From the NCBI RefSeq assembly GCF_910589175.1, contig NZ_CAJURR010000005.1:13801-77800 (forward strand): a stretch of DNA of 64,000 nt, given 5' to 3'. Below the pieces are notes generated by a model. That model was not told where the DNA came from, made no database searches, and worked only from the letters and a program-made list of their open reading frames with translations. Positions within the stretch are counted from its first letter, which is position 1. Each line of letters starts with the position of its first letter. This DNA comes from an uncultured Lactobacillus sp. (GTDB lineage: Bacteria; Bacillota; Bacilli; Lactobacillales; Lactobacillaceae). The position numbers were made by a program, and so were the translations under genes. Positions 44,341-52,169 of this stretch are shown here, piece by piece.

Positions 44341-44484
44341 ATGTTGTGCAGTGTATGTGGTAATGCCCTTTATCCTGGAGAGGGTGTTTATTCCTTTGAG
44401 AATGTGGACGATAAAGAATATATTTTCTGCAGTTTAAGATGTTTAGAAGAATTTTTTGGAATAGAAGAGTGGTGTGTAGGTTAA
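44341..44484 (+). CDS. Small zinc-finger protein, 47 aa
   Basis: Starts at the base after the previous stop. CSVCGNALYPGEG and CSLRCLEEFFG give a C2C2 finger similar to the 68-aa neighbour. Ends in TAATG overlap with the next start. Confidence 0.5.
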   Translation: MLCSVCGNALYPGEGVYSFENVDDKEYIFCSLRCLEEFFGIEEWCVG

Positions 44485-44675
44485 TGAGTAATGATTACAG
44501 ACGGTATCATCTAGCACATGATGAAGCGTATAAGAGCTTAAATTTAATTCATAAGTATGATACTGCATCCCTTACAGTAAAAGATTTATGGGAGCTAAAA
44601 CAAGCAGCATATCGTGAAGGATACCTGCATGCAATGGGAGTAAGACAATATAGAGATTATGGCTTAGAAAACTAA
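44484..44675 (+). CDS. Uncharacterised phage protein, 63 aa
   Basis: ATG at 44484 overlaps the previous stop (TAATG); the frame is open to 44439. SNDYRRYHLAHDEAYKSLNL and LKQAAYREGYLHAMG suggest a helical protein. No family recognised. Confidence 0.5.
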   Translation: MSNDYRRYHLAHDEAYKSLNLIHKYDTASLTVKDLWELKQAAYREGYLHAMGVRQYRDYGLEN

Positions 44676-44698
44676 AAATAGAACTAGGAGCTGGTACA

Positions 44699-45145
44699 GT
44701 GAGTTTATTTCCGGAATTGGATGAAAAAGAGACATTAAAAGAAGTAGCAAAATTCTTCAACAAGGATCTAGAAAGATTGCTACTAATGAGTGGCCACGAA
44801 TTATTAGACCTTAAGTCTCCTACCTTAAGTTCGGCTCCTGGTCATAGTAACGGTAGTAATAACAATGAAGTAGCAATAATTAGGGGATTAAATGCCGAGG
44901 CGATGGTTAAAGCAACGAGTGATACAATTCACCATTGCTCTCATAATTCAGAAGTGATTTTAATTGGCTTGTTCATCAAAAAATATCCCTGGGAACAGGT
45001 TAAGCCGTTAGTTTATAGTGAGAACAATAAATTCAGCTATTTACGTAGAAAAGCGATGTTTGAGTTTGCCGACGGTTTTGACTATTGGCAAAGAGTAAAT
45101 CATTGCCAACCAATTATTGACTTACATAAATATAAAATAGGGTAA
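44699..45145 (+). CDS. ArpU/RinA-type late transcription regulator
   Basis: 148 residues, GTG start after CTAGGAG. The C-terminal part, FSYLRRKAMFEFADGFDYW, and the whole pattern fit the ArpU family, which activates late phage transcription. Its position just before the structural region is typical. The next 1.1 kb is gene-free. Confidence 0.75.
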   Translation: MSLFPELDEKETLKEVAKFFNKDLERLLLMSGHELLDLKSPTLSSAPGHSNGSNNNEVAIIRGLNAEAMVKATSDTIHHCSHNSEVILIGLFIKKYPWEQVKPLVYSENNKFSYLRRKAMFEFADGFDYWQRVNHCQPIIDLHKYKIG

Positions 45146-45363
45146 TTTTAGAGTAATATCATGGTACTTCACTGATAATTATCTATGCTTAAATATATAT
45201 TGTCGAAAAAAGTAAAAGGTTTTCGACAGATAAGATCCATTAATACGGCGTGAAAAACGAGCAGTATTCCTCCATATTATTTAATAATTTTACAATTTCA
45301 AATCTTAAAAAGATTTCCTAATGTTAACCAAGGCCCTTTTAGTAAATTATTTATGATTAACAT

Positions 45364-45398
45364 GCAGCAGCATTTAGGTTCGACTCCTACTTGCTGCT
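45364..45398 (+). other. tRNA-mimic module 1 (acceptor/T-arm minihelix)
   Basis: GCAGCAG (45364-45370) pairs with TTGCTGC (45391-45397), and between them is a T-arm TAGG-TTCGACT-CCTA. D and anticodon arms are replaced by 4 nt. A canonical T-loop TTCGACT is present. Confidence 0.6.
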
Positions 45399-45513
45399 TA
45401 CCTAGGGTATGAGATGCTACTTCCCTAGGATTAATATGCGACGACCCCCACGGTTCGGGCGAGTGTATTGTAGTTAGAACTGGATAGTTGTTCAAGGACT
45501 GGGCGACTACCGT

Positions 45514-45592
45514 GGGTACGACGACACAATTTGGAATTAGAAAGAAGGTATCTTCTTTCACAATATATCAGGTTCGACTCCTGACGTACTCA
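45514..45592 (+). other. tRNA-mimic module 2
   Basis: GGGTACG (45514-45520) pairs with CGTACTC (45585-45591, one G-U), directly joined to a perfect 5-bp T-arm TCAGG-TTCGACT-CCTGA, then A as a discriminator-like base. Between them is an 8-bp GAAAGAAG/CTTCTTTC hairpin with a 4-nt loop, which is not a normal anticodon arm. Its 5' strand competes with CCCACGG/CCGTGGG pairing. Confidence 0.5.
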
Positions 45593-45690
45593 TTGTCCGG
45601 CGGAAAACGGACGTAAAAATTGAATCTTTACCTTGTCATACAATTGGTAAAGTACTTTAAATGATAAATTCACGGAATAAGTCATTTAAT

Positions 45691-45792
45691 TTTACAGTTA
45701 TCAGGTTGATTGTTTTAGCGGTAGGCAGGTGAACTGAACACGTGACTAATGTAACCCCTACCTTAAACTGTAAAGCGCACACCGCAACAATC
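45691..45792 (+). other. Pseudoknot in the giant RNA
   Basis: Helix 1 is TTTACAG (45691-45697) with CTGTAAA (45768-45774). Helix 2 is GATTGTT-tta-GCGGT (45708-45722) with ACCGCAACAATC (45781-45792), 12 bp around a 3-nt bulge. Helix 2 opens inside helix 1 and closes outside it. GGTAGG/CCTACC (45720-45762) competes with part of helix 2. Confidence 0.55.
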
Positions 45793-45830
45793 GTAAAAGC
45801 GTAGCATAAGAGACGCGGCTTTCCTAGTCT

Positions 45831-45903
45831 GGCTCGTTGGTCAAGTGGTTTAAGACACTGGTTTTTCATACCAGTAACACAAGTTCGATTCTTGTACGAG
45901 CTA
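45831..45903 (+). tRNA. Phage tRNA-Glu(UUC) embedded in the giant RNA
   Basis: Acceptor GGCTCGT (45831-45837) with ACGAGCT (45896-45902, one G-U), D-arm with GGTCAAGTGGTTTAAGAC, anticodon arm ACTGGT-TTTTCAT-ACCAGT with anticodon TTC, T-arm ACAAG-TTCGATT-CTTGT, discriminator A. No CCA encoded. GAA is the dominant Glu codon in the phage structural genes. Confidence 0.92.
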
Positions 45904-46047
45904 TGGGAATTAATTGAATTAATTCACTGCATTAAGAAATTCCTCTATATTATGTATTTAACACTTGAGGCTATTGCTCTGTGTTAGCTGCGCATACACA
46001 CATTCTTTAAGAATGTCCCTTCAAAATTATTTTGTTAAAGAGCAAGT

Positions 46048-46103
46048 GGGAAATATTTCTAAATGGTGAGACATTAAGTTTGGTTCGACTCCAGTATTTC
46101 CCA
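46048..46103 (+). other. tRNA-mimic module 3
   Basis: GGGAAAT (46048-46054) pairs perfectly with ATTTCCC (46096-46102), extended by one pair on each side. T-arm TTTGG-TTCGACT-CCAGT adjoins, and a D-arm-like stretch AAATGGTGAGAC lies in between, with no anticodon arm. A truncated tRNA or a tRNA-like end of the RNA. Confidence 0.55.
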
Positions 46104-46142
46104 TAGTCCTTCTTAGGACTAAAATTCCGTTCGTTTCAAGAA

Positions 46143-46174
46143 AGTCAAGTCTTTTAATTAGGCTTGGCTTTTTT
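46143..46174 (+). terminator. Strong terminator closing the giant RNA
   Basis: AGTCAAGTC pairs with GGCTTGGCT over 9 bp (two G-U) with a 9-nt loop, followed by TTTTTT. An additional AGTCCT/AGGACT hairpin lies at 46104-46121. Confidence 0.88.
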
Positions 46175-46182
46175 ATAATTTG

Positions 46183-46288
46183 TTTCACATAAGATGTTTG
46201 TGAAATTTTAGTATAATTACACTTTATGAAATTATATGAGTAAAGTTTGTGTAATTTTCATTCAAAATAAGGTATTATAATTGTGAAA
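46183..46288 (+). promoter_or_regulatory. Promoter/operator region of the Panacea pair
   Basis: Inverted repeats TTTCACA/TGTGAAA (46183-46205) and AATTACAC/GTGTAATT (46215-46222 with 46249-46256), another TTGTGAAAC at 46281-46289, and two TATAAT boxes (46212-46217, 46276-46281). This looks like an autoregulated promoter separate from the late operon. Confidence 0.5.
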
Positions 46289-46317
46289 CATAATGTTTTT
46301 TAGGAGGTTTTTTCATT

Positions 46318-46797
46318 ATGTATAACGTTTTTAAAATAGTCAATTGGCTACGTGTTAGAAACAATGCTGATTTACGTAGTGACGAAAATGCTGAAGAACT
46401 AACACAAATGAAGGCAATGAAACTGCTGTATTATATTCAGGCCGCTAGTTTAGTCGTCACTGGTAAAAGAATGTTTGATAATGATATTGTCGCTTGGAAA
46501 TATGGTCCAGTTGTTGAAGAAGTTCATAAAAAGTACATCGGAAAAAGAAGTATAGTTGATCCTGTCGTTCCTATTACCGCACAAGACGTTCAAGATTATA
46601 GAGATTTACAAAGTGATCCTACAACTTCATCAATTTTAAATAGTATTTATGATACTTACGGTCATAGTTCCGCATATGATTTGATGAGACAAACACATAG
46701 TGAAAAGCCATGGCAAGAAACTGAACAAAGTCATGTAATTAGTGATCAAAAGATAAAGGATTATTATACGGATGTCTTCACAGTTTCAGATAAATAG
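46318..46797 (+). CDS. Panacea/SocA-domain (DUF4065) antitoxin-like protein
   Basis: 159 residues. VFKIVNWLRVRNN, QMKAMKLLYYIQAASLV, DNDIVAWKYGPVVEEVHKKY, and the C-terminal PWQETEQ are the Panacea (GepA/SocA) domain, a known widespread antitoxin domain. AGGAGG before the ATG. Overlaps the next gene by 26 nt, typical of a TA pair with antitoxin first. Transcriptionally isolated by terminators on both sides. Confidence 0.85.
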   Translation: MYNVFKIVNWLRVRNNADLRSDENAEELTQMKAMKLLYYIQAASLVVTGKRMFDNDIVAWKYGPVVEEVHKKYIGKRSIVDPVVPITAQDVQDYRDLQSDPTTSSILNSIYDTYGHSSAYDLMRQTHSEKPWQETEQSHVISDQKIKDYYTDVFTVSDK

Positions 46798-47215
46798 TAC
46801 ATATAAACCTAAAAGCTTTAATAAAGTTGCTATAAGTGAACCACCTCAAGAACGATTTGCTTTTAATTTTTCTTTTCTAACTCCGGACAAACAGTATAAT
46901 TTGAAAGGGAATCAAGTAGAAAAGAAAACTAGGCTAAAGTTACTTGATAAAATATATTCTTTATCACAAAAGGATATGATTGATCTTTTAAGTCATGATG
47001 ATAAATATAATGGTTTAGAAAAGATACCGGAATCTGAAATTAAAAAATTACGAATACATCCTATTTTTAGAAAAACGAGATATAAAGCATGTGATGATGA
47101 TTTTTGGGTATTTCAACTTAGCAAGCAAGGCAGAGTAATCGGTAAAAAATATAAAAATATTTTTTATATAATGAGTATTGATACAAAATTTAACCAATAC
47201 AATCATGGATCATAA
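46772..47215 (+). CDS. Putative toxin partner of the Panacea protein
   Basis: 147 residues, overlapping the antitoxin gene. Basic C-terminal half with PIFRKTRYKACDDDFWVFQL and SKQGRVIGKKYKNIFYIMSI, similar in layout to the small C-terminal hydrolase/RelE-like fold (short beta strands with R-x-G and F-Y). Family not firmly identified. Called a toxin from operon position. Confidence 0.55.
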   Translation: MSSQFQINSTYKPKSFNKVAISEPPQERFAFNFSFLTPDKQYNLKGNQVEKKTRLKLLDKIYSLSQKDMIDLLSHDDKYNGLEKIPESEIKKLRIHPIFRKTRYKACDDDFWVFQLSKQGRVIGKKYKNIFYIMSIDTKFNQYNHGS

Positions 47216-47225
47216 ATTGGAATTC

Positions 47226-47250
47226 AAGTCAGCGTAAGCTGGCTTTTTAT
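47226..47250 (+). terminator. Terminator after the Panacea pair
   Basis: AGTCAGC-GTAA-GCTGGCT with one G-U, followed by TTTTTA. Together with the terminator at 46143 it insulates the pair. Confidence 0.75.
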
Positions 47251-47263
47251 TTTGGAGAAAATT

Positions 47264-47404
47264 ATGAGAAGCTTTTTTCTATTTTTATTGTGGTTTGCTA
47301 CCATTACATTTTGTTGCTTTAATTCGTTGTCTAAAGTAGATGTCACTCTATTGCTGTTTATACAAATTTTAATTGCTATTTTGATTTGGACTGATAAAAC
47401 ATAA
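47264..47404 (+). CDS. Small membrane protein, 46 aa
   Basis: TTTTGGAGAAA precedes the ATG. MRSFFLFLLWFATITFCCF and VTLLLFIQILIAILIW are two membrane segments. Function unknown; sits between the toxin-antitoxin terminator and the terminase. Confidence 0.5.
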   Translation: MRSFFLFLLWFATITFCCFNSLSKVDVTLLLFIQILIAILIWTDKT

Positions 47405-47458
47405 AATTGCTACGCGAGTTTATAGCAGAAGAATATTATGAAAGTAGGTGGTAACAAT

Positions 47459-47914
47459 TTGAAAGAACTAACACCAAAACAAAAAAAATTTTGTCAGGAA
47501 TATTTAAAAGATTTTAATGCGACTAGAGCATACAAAGCTGTTTATAAGATAAAAAATGATAGATCTGCTCAACAATCAGGTTCTAGATTGTTGAGTAATG
47601 TCAAGGTATCAGAATATCTTAGTAAAATAATGCAGCAAACTAAAGTTAACGATATTCTTGATATTAATGGAGTTCTGGATAATTTGAGCCAGTTAGCAAT
47701 TGGAAAACCTAGAGAAAAGGTTTTTAAGCGTATTTCTTATAAAGGGAAAAAGCCTAAAGTTGAATATGATAATGTCACAACTGTTACTCCAGAAGATCAG
47801 GACCAATTAAAGGCTTTAGAATTACTTGGTAAATACTATAAGATTTTTACTGATAAAGTTGAGACTCAAACCGATATTACAGTAAATATAGATCCTGGTG
47901 ATTATGATGGTTAA
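47459..47914 (+). CDS. Terminase small subunit (TerS)
   Basis: LTPKQKKFCQEYLKDFNATRAY, then SGSRLLSNVKVSEYL, and ALELLGKYYKIF are the terminase_2 (TerS) pattern: recognises phage DNA for packaging. The TTG at 47459 has AGGTGG 7 nt upstream; an ATG at 47438 is open and adds 7 residues but has only a weak site. Overlaps terL by 17 nt. Confidence 0.9.
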   Translation: MKELTPKQKKFCQEYLKDFNATRAYKAVYKIKNDRSAQQSGSRLLSNVKVSEYLSKIMQQTKVNDILDINGVLDNLSQLAIGKPREKVFKRISYKGKKPKVEYDNVTTVTPEDQDQLKALELLGKYYKIFTDKVETQTDITVNIDPGDYDG

Positions 47915-49175
47915 TATTAAGCTTAATTTTCCACATCCCTCAAAAGTGTTTAATAAACAGATTTTTAACAACCTTTTTGATTATTCGCACTTAACAGAAG
48001 TTTGGTATGGTGGAGCTTCTAGTGGTAAAAGCCATGGTGTTGTACAGAAAGTTGTACTGAAGTCTCTAAGGCATTGGCATGTACCAAGAAAAGTACTGTG
48101 GCTTCGTAAAGTTGACAGAACAATCAAAAATTCCATTTTCACTGATGTTACCGAGTGTTTAAGTAGCTGGGATATACTCCAGTACTGTCATGTAAATAGA
48201 TCTGATAAAACAATCGTCCTTCCGAATGGGGCGATTTTTTTATTTCAAGGTATGGATGACCCAGAAAAGATTAAATCTATTAAGGGCTTGTCTGATGTTG
48301 TTATGGAAGAAGCAAGTGAGTTTAATCATAATGACTACACTCAATTAACGTTGCGTTTGCGTGAACCTAAGCATAAACAGCGACAAATTTTCTGCATGTT
48401 TAATCCAGTTAGCAAGCTTAATTGGACTTATCAGACTTGGTTTGATCCTAGTGCAGATTATGACCGGTCAAGGGTAGCTATCCATCAATCAACTTACAAG
48501 GATAATAAATTTTTAGATGCTGACAACATCAAGACAATTGAGGACTTAAAGAGAACCAATCCTGCTTATTATAAGATCTACACACTGGGTGAATTTGCAA
48601 CATTGGATAAGTTGGTCTTCCCAAGCTTTGAAACAAGACGTTTAAATCCAAGAGATCCAGAATTGATTAATCTACATGATTACTTTGGATTGGACTATGG
48701 GTTTGTTAACGACCCTAGTGCATTTATGCACATCAAATTAGATTTAAAGCGACGTAAGCTTTATGTAATGGATGAATTTGTGAAGAGAGGTTTGCTTAAT
48801 AACCAACTTGCTAAAGTTATTAAGGACATGGGTTTCGCAAAAGAAGTAATAACTGCAGATAGCGCAGAAAAGAAGTCGATTGCTGAAATGCGTAGAGATG
48901 GAATATATCGAATTAGGCCAGCTTTAAAAGGACCTGATTCAATTGTTCAAGGTATTCAGTTTCTGCAGCAATTTGACTGGATAGTCGATGATCGTTGCGT
49001 TAAGACGATTGAAGAGTTGCAGAATTACACATACGTGCAAGATAAAAAGACCGATGAATACACTAATAGGCCGATTGATGCATATAACCACTGCATTGAT
49101 GCTATTCGTTATGCAGTAGAAGAAGAGAATGGTCACGGAAGTACGAAAGCAACGTTACTTAAATCATTCATGTAG
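47898..49175 (+). CDS. Terminase large subunit (TerL), PBSX type
   Basis: 425 residues. Walker A GGASSGKSH and Walker B LSDVVMEEASEF of the ATPase; nuclease half has GLDYGFVNDPSA and ITADSAEKKSIAEM with acidic residues. PBSX-like TerL predicts headful (pac) packaging. Starts possible at GTG 47898 or ATG 47904/47907. Confidence 0.95.
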   Translation: MIMMVNIKLNFPHPSKVFNKQIFNNLFDYSHLTEVWYGGASSGKSHGVVQKVVLKSLRHWHVPRKVLWLRKVDRTIKNSIFTDVTECLSSWDILQYCHVNRSDKTIVLPNGAIFLFQGMDDPEKIKSIKGLSDVVMEEASEFNHNDYTQLTLRLREPKHKQRQIFCMFNPVSKLNWTYQTWFDPSADYDRSRVAIHQSTYKDNKFLDADNIKTIEDLKRTNPAYYKIYTLGEFATLDKLVFPSFETRRLNPRDPELINLHDYFGLDYGFVNDPSAFMHIKLDLKRRKLYVMDEFVKRGLLNNQLAKVIKDMGFAKEVITADSAEKKSIAEMRRDGIYRIRPALKGPDSIVQGIQFLQQFDWIVDDRCVKTIEELQNYTYVQDKKTDEYTNRPIDAYNHCIDAIRYAVEEENGHGSTKATLLKSFM

Positions 49176-49186
49176 GGAGTGAGATT

Positions 49187-50602
49187 TTGAAAGATATTAA
49201 TTATGGAAGAGATAAAGTTACTGGAAACAGTAGCTTTATTTTTCCTAAGGGAGAAAAATTAACTAGTAATGAACTACTTGGATTTATTGCATACAATGAA
49301 ACAGTATTGAAACCTAGATATAGAGAAAATATGAAACTTTATTTAGGTAAGCACAATATCTTAACATTACCTGAAAAAGAGACTGGTGCAGATAATCGGA
49401 TTGTAGTTAATTCAGCAAAATATGTTGTTGATGTTTATAATGGATATTTCTGCGGTATTGAGCCTAAGCTCTCACTACTTAATGGCAGTTCAAAAATTGA
49501 TGAAATAGCCAGATGGAATAGGCAGGAAAACTTTTTTGACACAATTAATGAAATCAGCAAACAATGTGATATTTTTGGCCGTTCTATTGCAAGCGTATAC
49601 CAGGGCGAAGATGCGAGACCGCATTTGATGTATTCTAGCCCTAATCATGCTTTTATCATTTATGACGATACAGTACAGCGTCAGCCCTTAGCATTTGTTC
49701 ATTATCAGATTGATAATTCTAACAATTGGACTGATGCTTATGGAGTAATCCAATACGCTGATAAGCTATATCGTTTTAAAGGATATGATATTGAAGAAGA
49801 TACTAATGAGGCTGGATATGCAATTAATCCATATGGGTTAGTTCCTGCAGTTGAGTTTTTTGAAAACGAAGAAAGACAAGGCATTTTTGATTCTATTAAG
49901 ACTTTAATCAATGCTTTGGATAAAGTAATCAGTCAAAAAGCCAATCAAGTGGAATACTTTGACAATGCTTATATGTATATGTTGGGCTTTGAATTACCAG
50001 AAGATGATGAAGGTAATCCTAAGTTTGATTTTAAGAATAATCGTGTATTATATGTTAATCACATTGATCCAGATACTAATCCACAAATCGGTTTTATTTC
50101 AAAACCGGATGCAGATCAGATGCAAGAGAACCTTATTCAGCATTTAACAGATTTTATTTTTATGATGGCTATGGTTCCAAATATTCAAGATAAAAACTTT
50201 GCTGGTAATTCTAGCGGTGTAGCCCTGCAATATAAGTTGTTTGCAATGAAGAATAAGGCCGATAGCAAAGAGCGTAAATTTGATAAATCATTGATGCAAC
50301 TTTATCGGATTGTACTTGCTACTTTATTTAATAATAAGCAAGATCAAGAGTTATGGAGTGAATTAGATTTCAAGTTCACTCGTAATCTTCCTGAAGATAT
50401 GGCTAGTGCAATTGATAATGCTAAGAATGCTGAAGGTATTGTTTCTAAGAAGACACAATTAGGGATGATTCCAGATATTGATCCAGAATCCGAAATGAAG
50501 CAGATTTCAAAAGAAAAAACTGATGCAATTCAGCAAGTTCAAAAATTAAGTTTACCTATTGATGGTTTGAAGCGTGATGACGATGTTAAGAAAGAGCAGT
50601 AA
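49187..50602 (+). CDS. Portal protein, SPP1 family
   Basis: 471 residues. LKPRYRENMKLYLGKHNI, DNRIVVNSAKYVVDVYNGYF and the ALDKVISQKANQVEYFDNAY region match Phage_prot_Gp6. Start TTG at 49187 after GGGAGTGAG. The dodecameric portal is the DNA channel and neck base. Confidence 0.93.
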   Translation: MKDINYGRDKVTGNSSFIFPKGEKLTSNELLGFIAYNETVLKPRYRENMKLYLGKHNILTLPEKETGADNRIVVNSAKYVVDVYNGYFCGIEPKLSLLNGSSKIDEIARWNRQENFFDTINEISKQCDIFGRSIASVYQGEDARPHLMYSSPNHAFIIYDDTVQRQPLAFVHYQIDNSNNWTDAYGVIQYADKLYRFKGYDIEEDTNEAGYAINPYGLVPAVEFFENEERQGIFDSIKTLINALDKVISQKANQVEYFDNAYMYMLGFELPEDDEGNPKFDFKNNRVLYVNHIDPDTNPQIGFISKPDADQMQENLIQHLTDFIFMMAMVPNIQDKNFAGNSSGVALQYKLFAMKNKADSKERKFDKSLMQLYRIVLATLFNNKQDQELWSELDFKFTRNLPEDMASAIDNAKNAEGIVSKKTQLGMIPDIDPESEMKQISKEKTDAIQQVQKLSLPIDGLKRDDDVKKEQ

Positions 50603-52169
50603 ATATTGGCTTGATCGTCAAGCAATGGAAAAAGAAGCCATTAGAAAGTATATTCAGCAAGATAAAAATGTTATTGCTCAGTTAAATAGGCATTATGACG
50701 TAATGCTGAATAATATTAATCAACAAATTGCTGCAGAAATATCATCATTAGCAGATCGAAATAATGTAGGCTTAGAATTAGCTAAGAAACAAGTAACTGA
50801 TATGGACGTCAAGGCATATTCTGCTAAAGCAAAGCAAATTGTAGAGCAGGCTGCAGTAATGAGAAAAAATGGCCATCATGTTACTTATAAAGATTATCCA
50901 AAAGCGGTTAACCAAGAATTACGTGTTTATAACACTACAATGAGAGTTAATCGTTTAGAATATCTCAGGGCTAATATTGCTTTAGAAGTTGCTAGAGCAA
51001 GTCTAAATGCTGCTTCTATTACTGGGAATACTTTAGTTGATCGATATATTGCTGAAACCAAACGGCAAGCCGGTATTCTAGGAATTAGCGGAAAAAATGA
51101 TAGTATGTTGAACAATGCAGCAATTCAGGGCGTTGTTAGTGCAGACGTTAATGGAGCTAATTGGTCAAGCAGATTGTGGGCTAATCAAGTAGGATTAAGA
51201 GCTAATGTTGAACAAGTTCTTGCTACTGGATTAGCTCATTTTGATGTTAAGAGAATGCAGTCCTTAATGACTGATACAGTTCATAATTGGCGATATGTTG
51301 CTGATAGACTACTGAATACCGAAATATCTAGAGTCCTTTATATGGCGCAATGGGGAAGTATAAAAAAGGCAGGTTATAGGTTCGTAAAATGGATAAATGA
51401 ACCTAAAGCCTGCCTTTTATGTTCAGCAATTGGTCGGGAGGATAGTGGTTTCGGTAGTGGAGTATATGAGTACGATAAAGTGCCGAGCATTCCTGCCCAA
51501 ACTCATCCTAATTGTAGATGTGCTATTTCGGCATATTGGGTAGATAGTGAAAGTAATGATGTTAAAGATTTAGGCAAAAGAAATAGTTCTTCTATAAAAG
51601 AAAAAGGTGGAAGTTGGCGATCTGGAACTAATAAAGTAAATTGGAACTATATTAATTCAGAGAAATTTAAGTCTAAATTTGATCATATAACCAATGATAG
51701 AAATTTGAATGCACAAATTAGAAAATATGCAATTGCTATGCTAACCCATAGACAGAATAGCGATAGTGAAGATAGTTATATTTTGAATGATAAAGGTGAA
51801 ATTGTTGCAAAAACATTTGGACCGGATGATAAATTGGAAGTTGGTTTAAGCGAAAAAGCAAGACACCGTATTAGTCAAGAATATGATCCATATACAATTA
51901 TCGGAATGCATAATCATCCAACTAATATACCTCCAACTGGGTCTGATTATGCAGCAGCTAATAAAAGAAAGTATAACTTCGGTATTGTAGTTACACATGA
52001 TGGAAGGATATTTAAATATTCAGCTGATAAATTTGCTTATTCATATCTTGTAGACAAGACAATTGAAAACGTTAGAAGAACTCATTATAATTGGGATGAC
52101 AATGAAATTTATAAAGAAACTATGCGTAGGTTAAAAGGAAGTGGATTATCGTGTCAAGAAATAAAATAA
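50577..52169 (+). CDS. MuF (SPP1 gp7-like) head protein with C-terminal JAMM-like domain
   Basis: 530 residues. N-terminal MuF/gp7 domain (about 20-320) with the conserved CLLCSAIGREDSGFGSG and HPNCRCAISAYW metal/disulphide motif. C-terminal addition (about 330-530) has GEIVAKTF (candidate Glu), then MHNHPTNIPPTGSDY, which fits the JAB/JAMM metalloprotease pattern HxHP...P[ST]xxD. This matches the layout of MuF polymorphic toxins of temperate phages. Overlaps portal by 26 nt and the next small gene by 19 nt. Start also possible at GTG 50574 or ATG 50583. Confidence 0.85.
   Translation: MTMLRKSSKYWLDRQAMEKEAIRKYIQQDKNVIAQLNRHYDVMLNNINQQIAAEISSLADRNNVGLELAKKQVTDMDVKAYSAKAKQIVEQAAVMRKNGHHVTYKDYPKAVNQELRVYNTTMRVNRLEYLRANIALEVARASLNAASITGNTLVDRYIAETKRQAGILGISGKNDSMLNNAAIQGVVSADVNGANWSSRLWANQVGLRANVEQVLATGLAHFDVKRMQSLMTDTVHNWRYVADRLLNTEISRVLYMAQWGSIKKAGYRFVKWINEPKACLLCSAIGREDSGFGSGVYEYDKVPSIPAQTHPNCRCAISAYWVDSESNDVKDLGKRNSSSIKEKGGSWRSGTNKVNWNYINSEKFKSKFDHITNDRNLNAQIRKYAIAMLTHRQNSDSEDSYILNDKGEIVAKTFGPDDKLEVGLSEKARHRISQEYDPYTIIGMHNHPTNIPPTGSDYAAANKRKYNFGIVVTHDGRIFKYSADKFAYSYLVDKTIENVRRTHYNWDDNEIYKETMRRLKGSGLSCQEIK

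Larger units (their letters stand above)
45195..46174 (+). ncRNA. Giant ornate phage noncoding RNA, GOLLD/ROOL-like
   Basis: About 1 kb without a credible ORF between the late regulator and the toxin-antitoxin pair, packed with perfect helices: TGTCGAAAA/TTTTCGACA (45201-45228); ATGTTAA/TTAACAT (45321-45363); CCTAGGG/CCCTAGG (45401-45429); CCCACGG/CCGTGGG (45447-45516); CTTTACC/GGTAAAG; a pseudoknot at 45691-45792; GAATTAAT/ATTAATTC (45907-45925); ACATTCT/AGAATGT (46000s); TGGGAAATA/TATTTCCCA (46047-46103). It embeds a full tRNA-Glu and three T-arm mimics and ends in a strong terminator. Size, prophage location in a Lactobacillus, and an embedded tRNA are hallmarks of GOLLD RNA; ROOL is the alternative. 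Family membership needs a covariance search; exact 5' end unknown. Confidence 0.7.

Noticed and set aside
45514..45592. Second complete tRNA
   Set aside because: Acceptor and T-arm are good, but the middle hairpin has a 4-nt loop with 8-bp stem and there is no D-arm, so no anticodon can be assigned.
45298..45869. Minus-strand ORFs of 87 and 70 codons in the giant RNA region
   Set aside because: No ribosome sites, composition follows the RNA helices, and they run antisense through the tRNA-Glu neighbourhood; treated as chance.
46048..46103. Third complete tRNA
   Set aside because: Only 56 nt, no anticodon arm. Kept as a tRNA-mimic module instead.
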